Origin: Liolophura sinensis
Taxonomy: Eukaryota; Mollusca; Polyplacophora; Chitonida; Chitonidae
NCBI RefSeq assembly: GCF_032854445.1
Contig: NC_088295.1
Location: forward strand, 60,369,249 to 60,433,248
Direction: 5' to 3'
DNA length: 64,000 nt
The position numbers and the translations under genes are program-made. Positions 10,840-21,364 of the stretch are shown in pieces. The stretch's first letter is position 1. The number at the start of each line of letters is the position of its first letter. The notes beneath the pieces were generated by a model, which saw only the letters and a list, made by a program, of their open reading frames with translations, made no database searches and had not been told where the DNA came from.

Positions 10840-11100
10840 ATGAAAACCAGCATTATTCTGTGTGCCGTGTTCCTTGTATGTTTACTGCTGACTTCAGAGA
10901 CGACCGCCTATGGAGACAACGGCGGCAATGGCAACGGAAATGGCAACGGCGACAACGGGAATGGCAATGGTAATGGCAACGGCAACGATAATGGGAACGA
11001 CAACGGTGGAGACAACGGTGGAGACAACGGCGGAGACAACGGTGGAGACAACGGCGGAGACAACGGTGGAGACAACGGTGGAAATGACGGCGATAGTTAG
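10840..11100 (+). CDS. Family-1 gene b: small secreted Asn/Gly/Asp-repeat protein
   Basis: Predicted 86-residue protein. Residues 1 to about 23 (MKTSIILCAVFLVCLLLTSE and TTA) are a signal peptide almost identical to that of gene a. Then come GN/GD dipeptide repeats (NGNGNGNGDNGNG type), a run of GGDN tetrapeptides, and a short acidic end (NDGDS). There are no cysteines after the signal peptide and no known fold. The ATG lies 26 nt after a strong acceptor (TTGTTTACAG, exon from 10815), and the sequence between acceptor and ATG (ATCGGCAA...CGGCAAG) resembles genes a and c. The frame is intact with TAG at 11098-11100. The repeat DNA (GGTGGAGACAAC, 12 bp) can grow or shrink without frame loss. 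This is the best-preserved family-1 copy. A structural extracellular role, possibly shell-related, is inference from composition only. Confidence 0.75.
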   Translation: MKTSIILCAVFLVCLLLTSETTAYGDNGGNGNGNGNGDNGNGNGNGNGNDNGNDNGGDNGGDNGGDNGGDNGGDNGGDNGGNDGDS

Positions 11101-11685
11101 AGAAATGAAACAAACAGACCATCTTGTCAATCCCAGCCGTACATGGTTTCCAATGTTTGAACTCTCATAAGTTTCAGTTTCATGCTGGAAATGTTTCTGA
11201 ATCGTTTCACTCTCTCTATACCGATAACGCGATCTCATAGTATCGGTTTACTCTTCTACCACTTTCAGTGCTTTAATTAGGATGACTTTCCACTGTTTTT
11301 ATTTTTTTTTATCTTTCTACCTTTGTTAACCTGTTCACAAAGAATCATAATGAAAACAATTAAATATTTCTGAGTGCACAACACAGATTTCGGGGTGGTT
11401 TGTGTGTCGTTTGCAGCTCCCTAGGGAGCTGAAGCATGGATGAAGCGCAATAAAAACAATCAACAGCAAACAAGCATTCAGAACACATTTAAGCAAATAG
11501 TGTAAATGACCAAGGAATGATTATCTATCTAATTTTATTATCGTCAGAAACAGGTTTGTCAATTGTTCACATAGTGGATTCTTACTTTATTGTATTTCAC
11601 TTGGATATAATGATCAGATCGCATGGATCGTGATGTTATGAAATTTCATAAGAGGCCGTTACATATTTAGTTCATATACCATGGC
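11101..11685. other. 3' UTR and flank of family-1 gene b
   Basis: AT-rich, with ATTAAA near 11362 as a candidate polyadenylation signal. It shares short blocks with the gene a flank. No other gene is seen. Confidence 0.5.
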
Positions 11686-11812
11686 AACCAGCATTATGGT
11701 GGGAGGAAACTGGGCAGAGTGCACAGTCGGAGAGGAAGGTAGCATGAGCTGGACTTGAACTCACTGCCATCGCATTGGTGAGAGGCCTCTGGGTCAAACC
11801 GCTTCAAGGGAT
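11685..11812 (-). mobile_element. Partial SINE-1
   Basis: CAGCATTATGGTGGGAGGAA, AGGTAGCATGAGCTGGACTT, GAACTCACTGCCATCGCATT and GAGAGGCCTCTGGGTCA follow SINE-1 order, with an internal deletion. Confidence 0.75.
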
Positions 11813-12034
11813 AAAGCTCCAAAATAAAGAACTTGACTCCAATGCATTTTTTTTTATTCTGAACACTTATAAAGTATTCAACAGATTTGATCACATCCTT
11901 CAAAATCAGAAGAAAGAAACATGCTGGGTAGTTTATCAACGCGGGTCTCGTGGGTTATTATTTCAGCATATCTCAAAATGTCTATGGTATTCAGTCGTCA
12001 CCGTGTAATATCCTCTACAAACACATCGGTTCTA

Positions 12035-12325
12035 GTATAAGCCTCTAGACTGGCATATTCATGCAAATATAGGTTTTGGTAAAATTAAGCTTGTACTGAA
12101 TAGCTGTAGTGTAAGTCATAGACTGCAGATAAGCCTGCAGATGTCGGCTGTAGTATAAGCATGTAGATCTAGGCTGTAGTATAGGCCTGAAGACGTTGGC
12201 TGCTGTATAAGCCTGTAGACGTCGGCTGTTCTATAGGCCTGTAGACGTCGCCTGTATTATAAGCCTGTAGACGTCGGCTGAAGTATAAGCCTGTAGACGT
12301 CGGCTGTAGTATAAGCCTGTAGACT
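12035..12325. repeat. 26-bp tandem repeat related to the 32-bp satellite
   Basis: Degenerate units on the left become regular from about 12180. GTAGACGTCG is at 12241, 12267 and 12293 and the next GTAGAC at 12319, a 26-bp period. The unit (GTATAAGCCTGTAGACGTCG plus GCTGTA) matches the 5-6.7 kb satellite unit apart from the absence of six bases (CATGTA). Confidence 0.9.
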
Positions 12326-12329
12326 CTTG

Positions 12330-12595
12330 TGGCAGGGCGTGTCTATGTGGCCAAAATACCACTGAAGCATCAGGCGGAAGACACCAGACATGACACCCCA
12401 CCCAGTTACATTACACTGACACCGGGCCAACCAATCCTGTTTCCTTGCTCTAACCTCTCAGTATTGAGCTCCAAGCGAGGCAGCAACTTGACCATTTTTA
12501 AAGCCTTTGGTATGACCCGACCCGGGTTTGATCCCAGGCTTCCAGACTTCGAGGCGGGCGCTCTAACCAGTAGGCAATCGAAGCAGTCTACTTAT
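12330..12595 (-). mobile_element. tRNA-derived SINE, SINE-2 family, near full length
   Basis: Read on the minus strand, it starts with CTACTGGTTAGAGCGCCCGC (A box) and GGGATCAAACCCGGGTCGGG (B box), then an unrelated body ending with CATGTCTGGTGTCTTCCGCC. A second copy is at 9528-9775. It directly abuts the 26-bp array. Confidence 0.85.
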
Positions 12596-13080
12596 TAAAA
12601 ATCAGTTGTTAGTCAAGAGAGTAACTGTACTGTATATGTGAAATGAAAACCTTCAAAATTTAGATGAGATTTCAATCGAAAAGCTTTAAGCAAAAGCTTT
12701 AAACTGTGAATAAATGTAGCCAATATAGGCTTAAAATCATATCATGTCGCGTTTTGATAAAGGAGTTGTCAATAAAAAAATTAACTAACATTATGTACCA
12801 TAATATCAGTATGGATTTAGAGCCAGACTCTGTGAAACAATTTGTTGAAATGTTGCACGTACACTACTAGCTAAAACATTGCACAACGTATATTTAAAAA
12901 AAAACAAAGAAAAAAAATTTTTTTTTGAGACGTCACTGGTCTGGAAATACTAAAAATGGTGTGTTGTCACAGATCGAGTGAAGGAATATAGGCCCACATG
13001 TATAAAGTTTTACCGTAAATCATGTACCACACATTGGGTGAAACGATGCGGACTCCCACAAATCAGCATCAGCAATTTGC
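12595..13080. other. Intergenic sequence with one dispersed satellite unit
   Basis: Mostly AT-rich and unassigned. At about 12993-13040 there is a single unit (ACATGTATAAAGTTTTACCG plus TAAATCATGTACCACACA) of the 51-bp satellite found about 1 kb away at 14060-14450. Confidence 0.6.
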
Positions 13081-13378
13081 GCTGATATTTTAGACTATGT
13101 TGGTGCACTTAAATCGAAATTCCAAATTCCAAGGATCTACATCAGCCAGCTTCTTTACCGTCAGGTAACTTGGCGAATTTTGGTCCACATTTATAATACA
13201 AAAATCCATGAAATTAACAAGAAGCTGACAAACACCCAATTGGCCACCTAGGGGACTGATCCGACAACAAAAGCAAATTCTAGCCAACGACGGAGTGCAC
13301 CTAAACACTCTTGTCCAGGAACTGTTCTGCCGGTCTATGAAACGTGCTTTCTGTGCCGCCATGGGAGGCCACGAATAA
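13081..13378 (+). pseudogene. SGNH/GDSL-hydrolase-like fragment, frameshifted
   Basis: The plus strand reads a frame with ADILDYVGALKSKFQIPRIY, then ISQLLYR and NTKIHEINKKLTN, ending at a stop near 13248. In a different frame it continues with ILANDGVHLN and ends FCAAMGGHE before TAA near 13375. An ISQLL.R strand followed by a DGVHLN block fits the C-terminal half of SGNH hydrolases, where the Asp-x-x-His of the last block is catalytic. Such domains occur in ORF1 of some CR1-type retrotransposons and in mollusc genomic repeats, so a transposon origin is likely. The N-terminal nucleophile block is absent. The frameshift and internal stop show that it is decayed. The family assignment is pattern recognition, not a search. 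Confidence 0.5.
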
Positions 13379-13379
13379 A

Positions 13380-14035
13380 AATTGGAAATAGGAAAGGAAA
13401 TCAAGTAAAGAAGAAGACAGGAAACACAACAAGAAGACCCATGGGACCAAAGAAAATTAACACCAAGGAAAATAAGACCAGAAACATGAAAGATATAATA
13501 ACAATAGGACTATCTCTTGCTTCAACTAAGTGGATGAGGCCTGACATCCTTGCTCCTCAACTATACTTGTCGCACCTGTTACAGGCACATGTTTCCAGTA
13601 CGCTGGTTTTTCCTGGACGGCGTCCGATATAAGCGGCGGGAGCTCCTAAACTCCACGTCAAAGAGGAGGAAACAAGAGAAAAAAAACTGTTAACCAATAA
13701 ATAAAAGCACTACTGTTGTTTTCTCTCTGTCTAAATTTCTGTATAGGCAACTCAATGTAATTCTGTAATGTAGATCTACGTATTTCTAATGTAAAGATAA
13801 CGTTAATCTCTGTAAATAGCTTATTATTTATCCCTTTTCCGTTAATTGACCATGGCTATATTTGAACCTATACAATAAACCATACATATGCTACCACAAA
13901 AAGAATTAATTCCACTAACTGACTCATGTACATATGTAAATAGTATACCAACGCACTGCCATTATCTATCCAAAATATTCATGTGTTAAAAAAAAAAAAC
14001 ACTGATTTGATGGGCCACGATATCCGCCAGAAAAG
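13380..14035. other. Unassigned sequence after the SGNH relic
   Basis: Contains a 63-codon frame (13441-13632) with a lysine-rich start and no recognised domain, possibly more of the same decayed element. The rest is AT-rich. Confidence 0.35.
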
Positions 14036-14059
14036 TGACCCTAAAACCAGTATTTAAAC

Positions 14060-14455
14060 AAAAATGTACCACACATTTCCACACATCGACATGTATAAAG
14101 TTTTACCGTAAATCATGTATCACACACTTCAACACACCTACATGCATAATGTTTTACGGTAAACCACTTACCACACACTTCAACACGCCTGCATGTATAA
14201 AATTTTACGTATCACGTATCACACTCCGACATGCATAAAGTTTTATTGTCAATCATGTATCACACACTTCAACATACCTACATGCATAATGTTTTACGGT
14301 AAACCACTTACCACACACTTCAACACGCCTGCATGTATAAAAGTTTACGTATCACGTATCACACTCCGACATGCATAAAGTTTTATTGTCAATCATGTAC
14401 CATACACTTTCACACACCTGCATGCATAAAGTTTTACCGTAAATCACGTACCATA
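14060..14455. repeat. 51-bp satellite with a 140-bp higher-order unit
   Basis: Units contain ACATGCATAAAGTTTTACCG and a TCACACACTTCAACACACCT-like end. Unit starts are at 14091, 14140, 14191, 14229, 14280, 14331, 14369 and 14420. The spacing 51, 51, 38 repeats, so a 140-bp three-unit block was duplicated (14140/14280, 14191/14331, 14229/14369). Confidence 0.9.
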
Positions 14456-14944
14456 ATAACGTAAATAATAACTCCCAGTAACAATCTATTGTGAATTTTG
14501 AAAGCTTAAAAAATGTCGCCAATGATTCCATGACGCTCATGTCACACATATATATAGATTTATAATTCATTTATGCAACCGGTTTTGTTCTGGTATCTCT
14601 TAAATCTTCATCAGTCAGTTTTGATCAGTTAATGAAGATGAATTTCACGATGTTGCATTACTGAACGTCTGTCTGATTAAGGTCATACAGATAACACCAG
14701 AGTCTTAACTGGTAAGTTATTTTAAAACCTTTAATATCTCTTGCTCATATTTTTCAGCCAATTCATATACAGGTATCTTTATCATTCCTTTCAAATTAAA
14801 GGATGTCCTGAGCCAAAGACGTTTTTTTCTTTCATAACCTAAGAGAGCAAGCATATTACTGAGTGCCTGTTGGATATTTCTGGTGCTTTTCTTCAGGTCA
14901 TGACTTGTTACTGACGATTCCCAAAGTCAACGGCCATTTGAGTG

Positions 14945-15300
14945 AGCGAGTGAATGAGTGCTTAGGGTTTAATGTCGCACTTAACAATTTTAGTCGCATG
15001 ACGACGAAGGAATCCATAGAGTGCATGTAATATGCCTCCTTATTGCAGGGTGGATTTCCACCGCTCTTTTATCTAGTGCTGCTTCACTGAGACGACTTAC
15101 CGATGAGTCGCCCCACCCGAGCAATTATACTGATACGGGTCAACCAGTCGTTGCACTATCCTTTTAATGCTGAACGCCTGAACGCTGAACGAGGAAGATA
15201 CAGCTTTCTCTGGTCTGACCTGATCAAGGATTGACCTTGGATCTACAGCTACCGAAGTGAACGCTCTACAAACTGTGCTGTCGGGCCGGTCTTACAACCG
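14945..15300 (-). mobile_element. tRNA-derived SINE, SINE-3 family, near full length
   Basis: On the minus strand the head carries GTAGAGCGTTCACTTCGGTA and GATCCAAGGTCAATCCTTGA (A- and B-box-like). The body then includes ATCAGTATAATTGCTCGGGT and AAGAGCGGTGGAAATCCACC, and the tail ACTAAAATTGTTAAGTGCGA. Copies or fragments lie at 10440, 38025, 52665 and 60705. Confidence 0.85.
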
Positions 15301-17000
15301 GTTCAATCTTTTACGAGATTCTCGGTTAAGGTTGATTTTCATACTTTGTACTTTTGCAGTTGGAGATAAGAATAAGCATGCATCCCCGGAGATTGAAAAG
15401 AAATATTAGGAAAGGTGGACAAAATGTGTTCATGCGGACGGATTACTGTATTAGCATCATTATCAAAGTCTTTTAAAATCTAGAATAGGTTTATTGAGGA
15501 AGACGATCAGTCTAAGGACAATGATTTTATATATTCACTAACGCCGTACTCAAGAATATTTCACTTATGCGATTTCGGCCAACATTACTCTAAAAATGTG
15601 TAAAAAAGTAACGTGTAGGTACACAATAAAAGACGATGTGTGCAGAGGTACATTATTAATGTTTGTGTGCAAGTTTGCAAGAATTAATGTTCGACTGTGG
15701 TACACATCATGTGTATTTCTGTATTCAACTGATTTTAGATGGTGGGAGGAAACATGGGGAAACCTATGACAATGATAGCGCGAGTTCGAGTCCAACTCCC
15801 CTTTTGAGCTTGGTTTTCATGCTTGGAAGTTTGTCATAAACCTAACCACAGCTAGCTACATACGCTGTATCGATTCGCTGTACATGTTACACAATATTTT
15901 TCTAATTTTTTCGACGCAGCAAAGCACTGAAAATACTTTACCATGACAAATGAATTAAATATTTAAAAAAGTATTCTATAAATGCAATTAACTACAACCC
16001 TATGTTTACAGCAATCGACTTACCATTTAATTAGTACGTTTAGTCATTTTATCTGTAACTGTACATAATTTTGGTGCATGAGTGGTGGGAATTTTGTAAC
16101 ACATTGACTGCGGTAAAACGTGAGATGATGATGTACTTTCACAGCATCTTGTAACTACGCTTTTTTGTTGTAAACAGAAGAAAACTCTCAGAAGAGAGCT
16201 GTGAATTTCAAAATCTTTGGAAATGGCGACCTTTGCACGGCCACAAGACATTCTCACATTATGGAAATTTAATTGGCATCCTCTGAATTACCTCCCTTGT
16301 CCAAAATTAAATCTTCAAATCCCGTCCGCTTGGCTTGAAAACTTATATAACGTTTATCCTCAGCTTTCCAAGTCTTTTTACAAAATTATTTTGGAAGGTA
16401 GGTCTTCAACTAACCTCCCTGCCTTCAAAACTCTCCACTGCTCATTTCCAGAGGAGCCAGTTAACCACAACATGTACTTAGAAACCCACCATTTCAACTG
16501 ACTTCGAGAGCGGTATTTCGAAAGGGCCTTCTGTATTTCTCGGAAGCCTGCCCTACAAGAAGCTATAATCCATCCAGTATAGTGACCAAGACACACGAGC
16601 TCATAAAGCATATTGCCATTGCTATACAAGTAGTTTGTTCTTTAAAGCTGTCCCCTTTTTTCTTCGTTGTGGTTGCATGGTGGCTGATGTATATAAATAT
16701 CCAGATATCATTTTCGGAATTACGATCTCGTTGTGATGATGATACATCTCTTAGCGCGACACCCTTGCTTTTCCCCCGCTAAAGATTACTCTTTGACATA
16801 GAATGAATTGAATGAGTGGAGGAATGTAGGAATCAACCACTCAATCAATCTATACGTAGAGAAAAACAAAATCAAGGTGTGATTTTCAGACAACAGTACA
16901 GCTGGCATTAAAAATATGCTTGCAAGTATAAATGCATATGTCTCTCTGCAAACTGTTCTGGAAATGTAAACTGTTAAAATTTGCAGAGCAAACACAAGGC
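15300..17000. other. Mostly unassigned intergenic sequence
   Basis: A SINE-1 tail remnant (ACGCCGTACTCAAGAATATT..CGGCCAACATTA) lies at 15541-15590. A 94-codon plus-strand frame (16217-16501) has no recognised domain. No promoter or splice context ties it to a gene, and it is left unassigned. Confidence 0.4.
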
Positions 17001-17173
17001 AAGACCTTTACAGATTTCTTAGGATTACGTAAGAGTTGCCAACAAATGTGCCGAAGTGATCTGGGTTTGACAATGCTTTTATCTATTTCTAATTATATTA
17101 TTCCTTACTATGTTATGTATATGCTCACTGACAATATGGCCAAGTACAATAAAGATCTATGACTTGTTTACAG

Positions 17174-17355
17174 ATCGGAGTATTTTCCAATCGGCAAGAT
17201 GAGAAAAAAACCTAGTTGTGTGCGCGTGACTCCATGCGTATTTAGTGCTATATTCAGAATTCTGAGACGGCTGCCCAAGACAACGACGATGACAACGATA
17301 ACGGAAATGACAACGGAGATAATGGAGATAACGGAGGGGACAATGAGCTATTGTA
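17174..17355 (+). pseudogene. Family-1 gene c: decayed paralogue
   Basis: A TTGTTTACAG acceptor ends at 17173 and is followed by ATCGGAGTATTTTCCAATCG and GCAAG before ATG at 17199, closely matching the 5' end of the gene b coding exon. The first codons (MRKKPSCVRV) have lost the hydrophobic signal core. In another phase the sequence reads SETAAQDNDDDNDNGNDNGD, then NGDNGGDNE, plainly equivalent to the SETTAYGDNGG part of gene b. At least one frameshift lies between about 17215 and 17260, and sequence encoding the signal core is damaged. The frame then runs into AT-rich sequence with AATAAA at 17390-17395. I saw no convincing TATA/exon-1 partner, although a donor-like TGGTAAGTTA is at about 14710. 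The homology is strong and the loss of function is an inference from the broken signal peptide. Confidence 0.65.
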
Positions 17356-17399
17356 TTTTTTATTCTCTTTCCACTTTCCTAAATTTATTAATAAAGAAC

Positions 17400-18040
17400 T
17401 GAGCCGAAAACAATGAGCTATGGTTCAATGTAAAATGTAGTTTTTGGTGTAGCGTGTGTGTATTTGTATAACTCCTAATATAGTATATGAGACACATCCG
17501 TGGATTAATTAATGACCATTAATAAACCAATCAACAGCGGTCAAGCCTTAAGCACACATATAAGCAAATAAGGCAAGTGGCTACACAGGGGATATCAAAT
17601 AACTTTTTTTGAAGCTAGTACAATCATTTACCTGACCTTAGTGTATTGTATTCTGCTTAGATCTAGGCGTCATTACATTCGTATATAAATTGTCAACAAT
17701 TTTGGACGTTCCAGGTCAATAATCACATGACCAGTTTACAAAACAATGTGCAACAGAAACTGACAAAATGGATGAAATGGATATATATTTAAACAATTAA
17801 TACAGTCATGTAAAGAGAGACATGCCCCAAATTCAGGAGTTAATATAAAGAGTTAATATAATAAGACTTACAGCACAGAAAGTAAAACCAGGGCAGCGAT
17901 GGCAGCGTGATAATTGGCGGTAGAATTACTGAAAAGGTTTGATGGAGTATCCTTTTTTCAGTCATACCTTGCGATGCTGGGTGAAATCACCACGCTATCT
18001 AACAAAAGCTACATGATATAGGATTCGTTTGCTTCGGTGT
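17400..18040. other. Unassigned AT-rich sequence
   Basis: No gene or repeat array was recognised. The start resembles the 3' flank of the family-1 genes (CACATCCGTGGATTAATTAA near 17486 against CACATCGTGGATTACCTAAT near 3193). Confidence 0.4.
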
Positions 18041-18180
18041 TTTTAGGTCGCACTCAAGACTATTTCACTTATGCCACTGCGGCCAGCATTATGGTAGAAT
18101 GATTATGGCGGGCAAGGCCAAACGGAAAGGCATGTTAATCCTTAGGTTGCTGGCAGAAGGCGAGATATGTACACCCTACT
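18040..18180 (-). mobile_element. Degenerate partial SINE-1
   Basis: TCGCACTCAAGACTATTTCACTT, then CACTGCGGCCAGCATTATGG and TTAGGTTGCTGGCAGA follow SINE-1 tail-to-body order with many substitutions. Confidence 0.7.
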
Positions 18181-18563
18181 TATTCGATGGCGGACAGTAT
18201 TACTCTCAAAAAGCAAATGTGTAAGATTTAACTCGTATCGTTATTTAATACTGACAGAAAACAAAATAAAATTGTTTTGTGCATTGCTTATATACGGGTC
18301 AGTAATATTCTGATTATTGCAAACAAGAAATTTGCTTGAAAAATGAATCCAGTATCCAGTAAAACTTAGTCAGCTATACTCAAACTGGTGACATTTTTAT
18401 CTTTAGTTAATTTTTAGTTCTTTTAAATAGTTGGGACGAAGGGTGTTATAGATGAGGTGTTGTTGTCGTTGAAAAGTATCAGTACCGTGAAGATGGTATG
18501 ATGATGGCCTTATCAGGTTCCGTGGAAAGGTGTTACGGGAGCAGCTTTCAAGTGTTTATATTA

Positions 18564-18660
18564 GCAGCAGGAATCGTGAACAACCCAGTATGGGTCATGA
18601 ACAACCCAGGATCAAGCGTGACCAACCCAGCAGGAATCGCGAACAACCCAGTAGCTCAAA
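18564..18660. repeat. 21-bp tandem repeat (seven-codon period)
   Basis: Four units of the type GTGAACAACCCAGTATGGGTC / ATGAACAACCCAGGATCAAGC, so the period is seven codons. Two plus-strand frames stay open across it: one reads REQPSMG, HEQPRIK, RDQPSRN, REQPSSS, and the other has NNPV/NNPG/TNPA. No signal peptide or splice context is visible, so coding is not claimed. Confidence 0.6.
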
Positions 18661-18919
18661 TCCTAGAGAGTTGCATTTCGGATATAAAGATCCAATTTCA
18701 AATTCCATTGAGTGAAGCACCCAATCTTTAAATGGAATGTGCGAAATATATAGGTGACGCTCGTTCACGTCGCTTGAACACCCGTCCTCAACCGTTTGAT
18801 CATCTAGCTTGAACACATCAACCTACGTGGTACGGCCGTCAGAACTAACAAATTGTAGAGTAGGCATACGTGGCGGCGAGACAACTCTATATTATTATAA
18901 TTAATAATAATAGATCTCG

Positions 18920-19095
18920 CCCTTTACCAGTGAGTCCGTGCGATCAAATCCCGCTATTGCTCTTTCAGCTCAGATTTCAAGTGAGTGGTTTAGTGTGGTA
19001 CCTGTAGTGGTTTGCCCTGACAAACCCATAAACATGAGCGCTGTCTTATGCATAAAATATTCTCGAGTACGACGTGACACACACTAATAAAAAAA
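18920..19095 (+). mobile_element. SINE-like element with a SINE-1-type tail
   Basis: A B-box-like GATCAAATCCCGC near 18943 is followed by GCATAAAATATTCTCGAGTA and CGACGTGACACACACTAATA, a diverged form of the shared SINE tail. The head is degenerate. Confidence 0.5.
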
Positions 19096-19545
19096 TCGGT
19101 ATGCTGATCTTAACGGTTTGAAGCAGGGGCCAACCGCCTGTATAGGAAAGACATGTCTAGTTTTACAAAGCCATACGTTGTATTTTACAGCTTACATAAC
19201 TAATGACAGAGCTAGGCTAAATTAGGTCATGAGAAAATTTGTACGTCCATGTAAAACATATACACGAAGCTAATTACGGAGTTCGTGATTTGCATAATTA
19301 ATTACTCTGAACTTGGTATATACTTACCCTCTTTTCACCATTTCGTCACTTATAAATGTTTCATGTTTGTGTCATGCAATAAGAAATTTCATGCAAACTG
19401 GGGGCGATCTTTCTTACTTTTAGGAGAAATAAACAATGATACAGTTTTTTGAGCATTGAGGTAACTAGCCATGTTTCGACCGGTCTGATAAACGTTCAAG
19501 ATCTCTATTCATTTTATCTTCAGAATTGGTCATCGTTTTTACAGG
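19095..19545. other. Unassigned AT-rich sequence
   Basis: No gene or repeat was recognised. It ends where the reverse-transcriptase relic begins. Confidence 0.4.
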
Positions 19546-19546
19546 T

Positions 19547-20260
19547 TCAAAAAGAGACGCGCAAAGGTATTAATTTTACATTCAATAATAATGTTAATGT
19601 CATCAACATAGATGAGAAATAGAGGTGAACGAAGAACTGAACCTTGAGACACCCCGGAGTAAATATACTCAGTGTCTGACTCGATTCATTTATACATACA
19701 CGAATTAATCTATTACACAAATAATTTTCTAACCTCTTCAACAAACTGTCTTCGATTCCAACTTTATACAAAAGTCCAACATGCCATACTTTACCAAAGG
19801 CTTTGCAAACATGCTTCCTCGCCTCTGTCTAAGGCTTATTTAAGGTATATATTGCGGGTACTGTTTTGGAAGTCTTCCTCCTTAAAACCAGAATTATCTG
19901 AGATTAACAGATCATTGTCCTTACAATAATCGTACAGTCGTTTGTAAACAAATTTTTCGATAATTTTGGACAATGATAGCAAAGAGATTGGTGTATAATT
20001 AACAGCATCGTAACGATCCCCTTTGTAAAATACAGAACTGAGGCAAGATAGTCTCCGTTCACACAGATAGGTTCCTGTTAACAGTTAAAAGCTAAACAGC
20101 CTAGACAGTGAAGGGACAATCATGTCGATATCACAGGCCTTTCTAATATTAAGGCGCTTGAGCAGTGAGATGATCACAGCTTTGTTAGTTTGATCGAGAT
20201 TTAGGCGTGAGTTAGAAACCTAGGAAAACAGAGGTAGGTTGGGTGGATTTTGTGTCATTC
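19547..20260 (-). pseudogene. Non-LTR retrotransposon reverse-transcriptase relic
   Basis: Read from 20260 down, several phases give successive pieces of a non-LTR RT: RLNIRKACDIDMIVPSLSRL (about 20150-20090), then a KGDRYDAVNYTPISLLSLSK-like block, SKIIEKFVYKRLYDYCK (about 19970-19925), LLKRLENYLCNRLIRVCINE (about 19745-19690) and SGVSQGSVLRSPLFLIYVDD (about 19660-19600). These match the conserved order ahead of the catalytic centre in Jockey/CR1-type elements. The YVDD here corresponds to the YINDL position after GxPQGSV, not the catalytic FADD. The sequence leaves the family right after ASLF, so the catalytic FADD and everything beyond are missing. Several frameshifts and stops show it is dead. 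Confidence 0.75.
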
Positions 20261-20309
20261 AAGAGATGGGTGAAAATAAGTTACAAGGCTCGTTTCCTTT
20301 GTCTTTATT

Positions 20310-20435
20310 GGTTGTATGGCATGGCATGGCATGGTATAGTTTGGTGTGGTATAGTATCGTATAATATAGTATAGTGTAGTATAGTAGAGTGTAGTATAAT
20401 GTGGCATAGCATAGCATAGCATAGTACATATATAC
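20310..20435. repeat. Pentanucleotide-type microsatellite
   Basis: Imperfect runs of ATGGC, TATAG and TGTAG units (GGCATGGCATGGCATGG then AGTATAGTGTAGTATAGTAG). The minus-strand Tyr/Leu-rich frames across it are artefacts. Confidence 0.9.
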
Positions 20436-20479
20436 TATGTTTATGTGTTGGCTTGTAGAGTTGAGTGTTGAGATGTGGT

Positions 20480-21360
20480 GCGCCAAAACGGATCAGTGGG
20501 TGGGTTGGATTTTTCCCCCGCTCGGATATCGTTGACACTCGCGTCGCGCCCTCCCTTGATCGACGAACGGGACGAACTAATGAGCGACCGTTGAGGGAAA
20601 CGTCAGCTTTTAAAGTTGGATTGAGCAGCTCTTTCGCGCCAAAATTGGCCAGTGGGTAACGACGCAGTGTTGGAGATGTGGGGAGCCTTAAAGTGGTAAG
20701 CTACTACGGTTATAATACCTGCTTAAGCAATGCTAGAATAGGTTCACCAAGACGCTGCCATTATGAAACGATCCGCTACTGCCAACCCTCTGCTGCCAGG
20801 GCCTGACGAGAAGGTGTGCATGTTATCTCCCCGTGAGACCGTGATCAGCCTTCAGCTTGCCTCCTACCTTGGCTGTGGGTGGGCGTGCTTGATGACCAGA
20901 TGACTGAGATTCTACATTGTCCCATAGACCCCGACTCCCCACCCAAGCGTGCCGTTCTTGATAGCCAGGGTTAGCTTGAAGGAACTGGCTGCAGATGTCT
21001 CCGAGGTCGGCTTGACGGTGCGCCATCCGTTATCCGGCGGCTGGTGTCTGTCTACTGTGTCCATTTCTGACGGCGCCATGCTCGTCTACGTGAATAAATA
21101 GAGGGCATACCGCAGTGTCACCCTCAAATACCTAACCAACCGGCAAAACCTCGTGAAATCCATCCCATATATATACAGTTGCAGCGCAAAGCGAAGGCCT
21201 TAACAAACAACGGCACGGCAAGACCGATCAAACTTTTTCTCCCTCCTTGCTGCAAGGCCGATAGCTGACCGTCACCATCGTGGCCGACGCCCGTACCCCC
21301 GTTACCCGAAAGAGAGGGCCAGGCTCGTCAATTTCATGCGCTAGGCCCGCAAGGTCTCAC
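20480..21360 (+). other. GC-richer unidentified island, possible coding relics
   Basis: The base composition is visibly richer in G+C than the flanks. Two plus-strand stretches look protein-like without full ORFs: from ATG 20764 (MKRSATANPLLPGPDEKV and onward to a stop near 20904), and a stop-free stretch about 20931-21101 with SLKELAADVSEVGLTVRHPL and a VYVNK end. I do not recognise either. They may be exons, or remains of a large mobile element or viral insertion. Confidence 0.35.
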
Positions 21361-21364
21361 TACC

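Noticed and set aside
19593-19660. YVDD read as the catalytic reverse-transcriptase motif
   Set aside because: It follows GVSQGSV directly and so sits at the YINDL position of non-LTR RTs; the catalytic FADD site is beyond the break point and absent.
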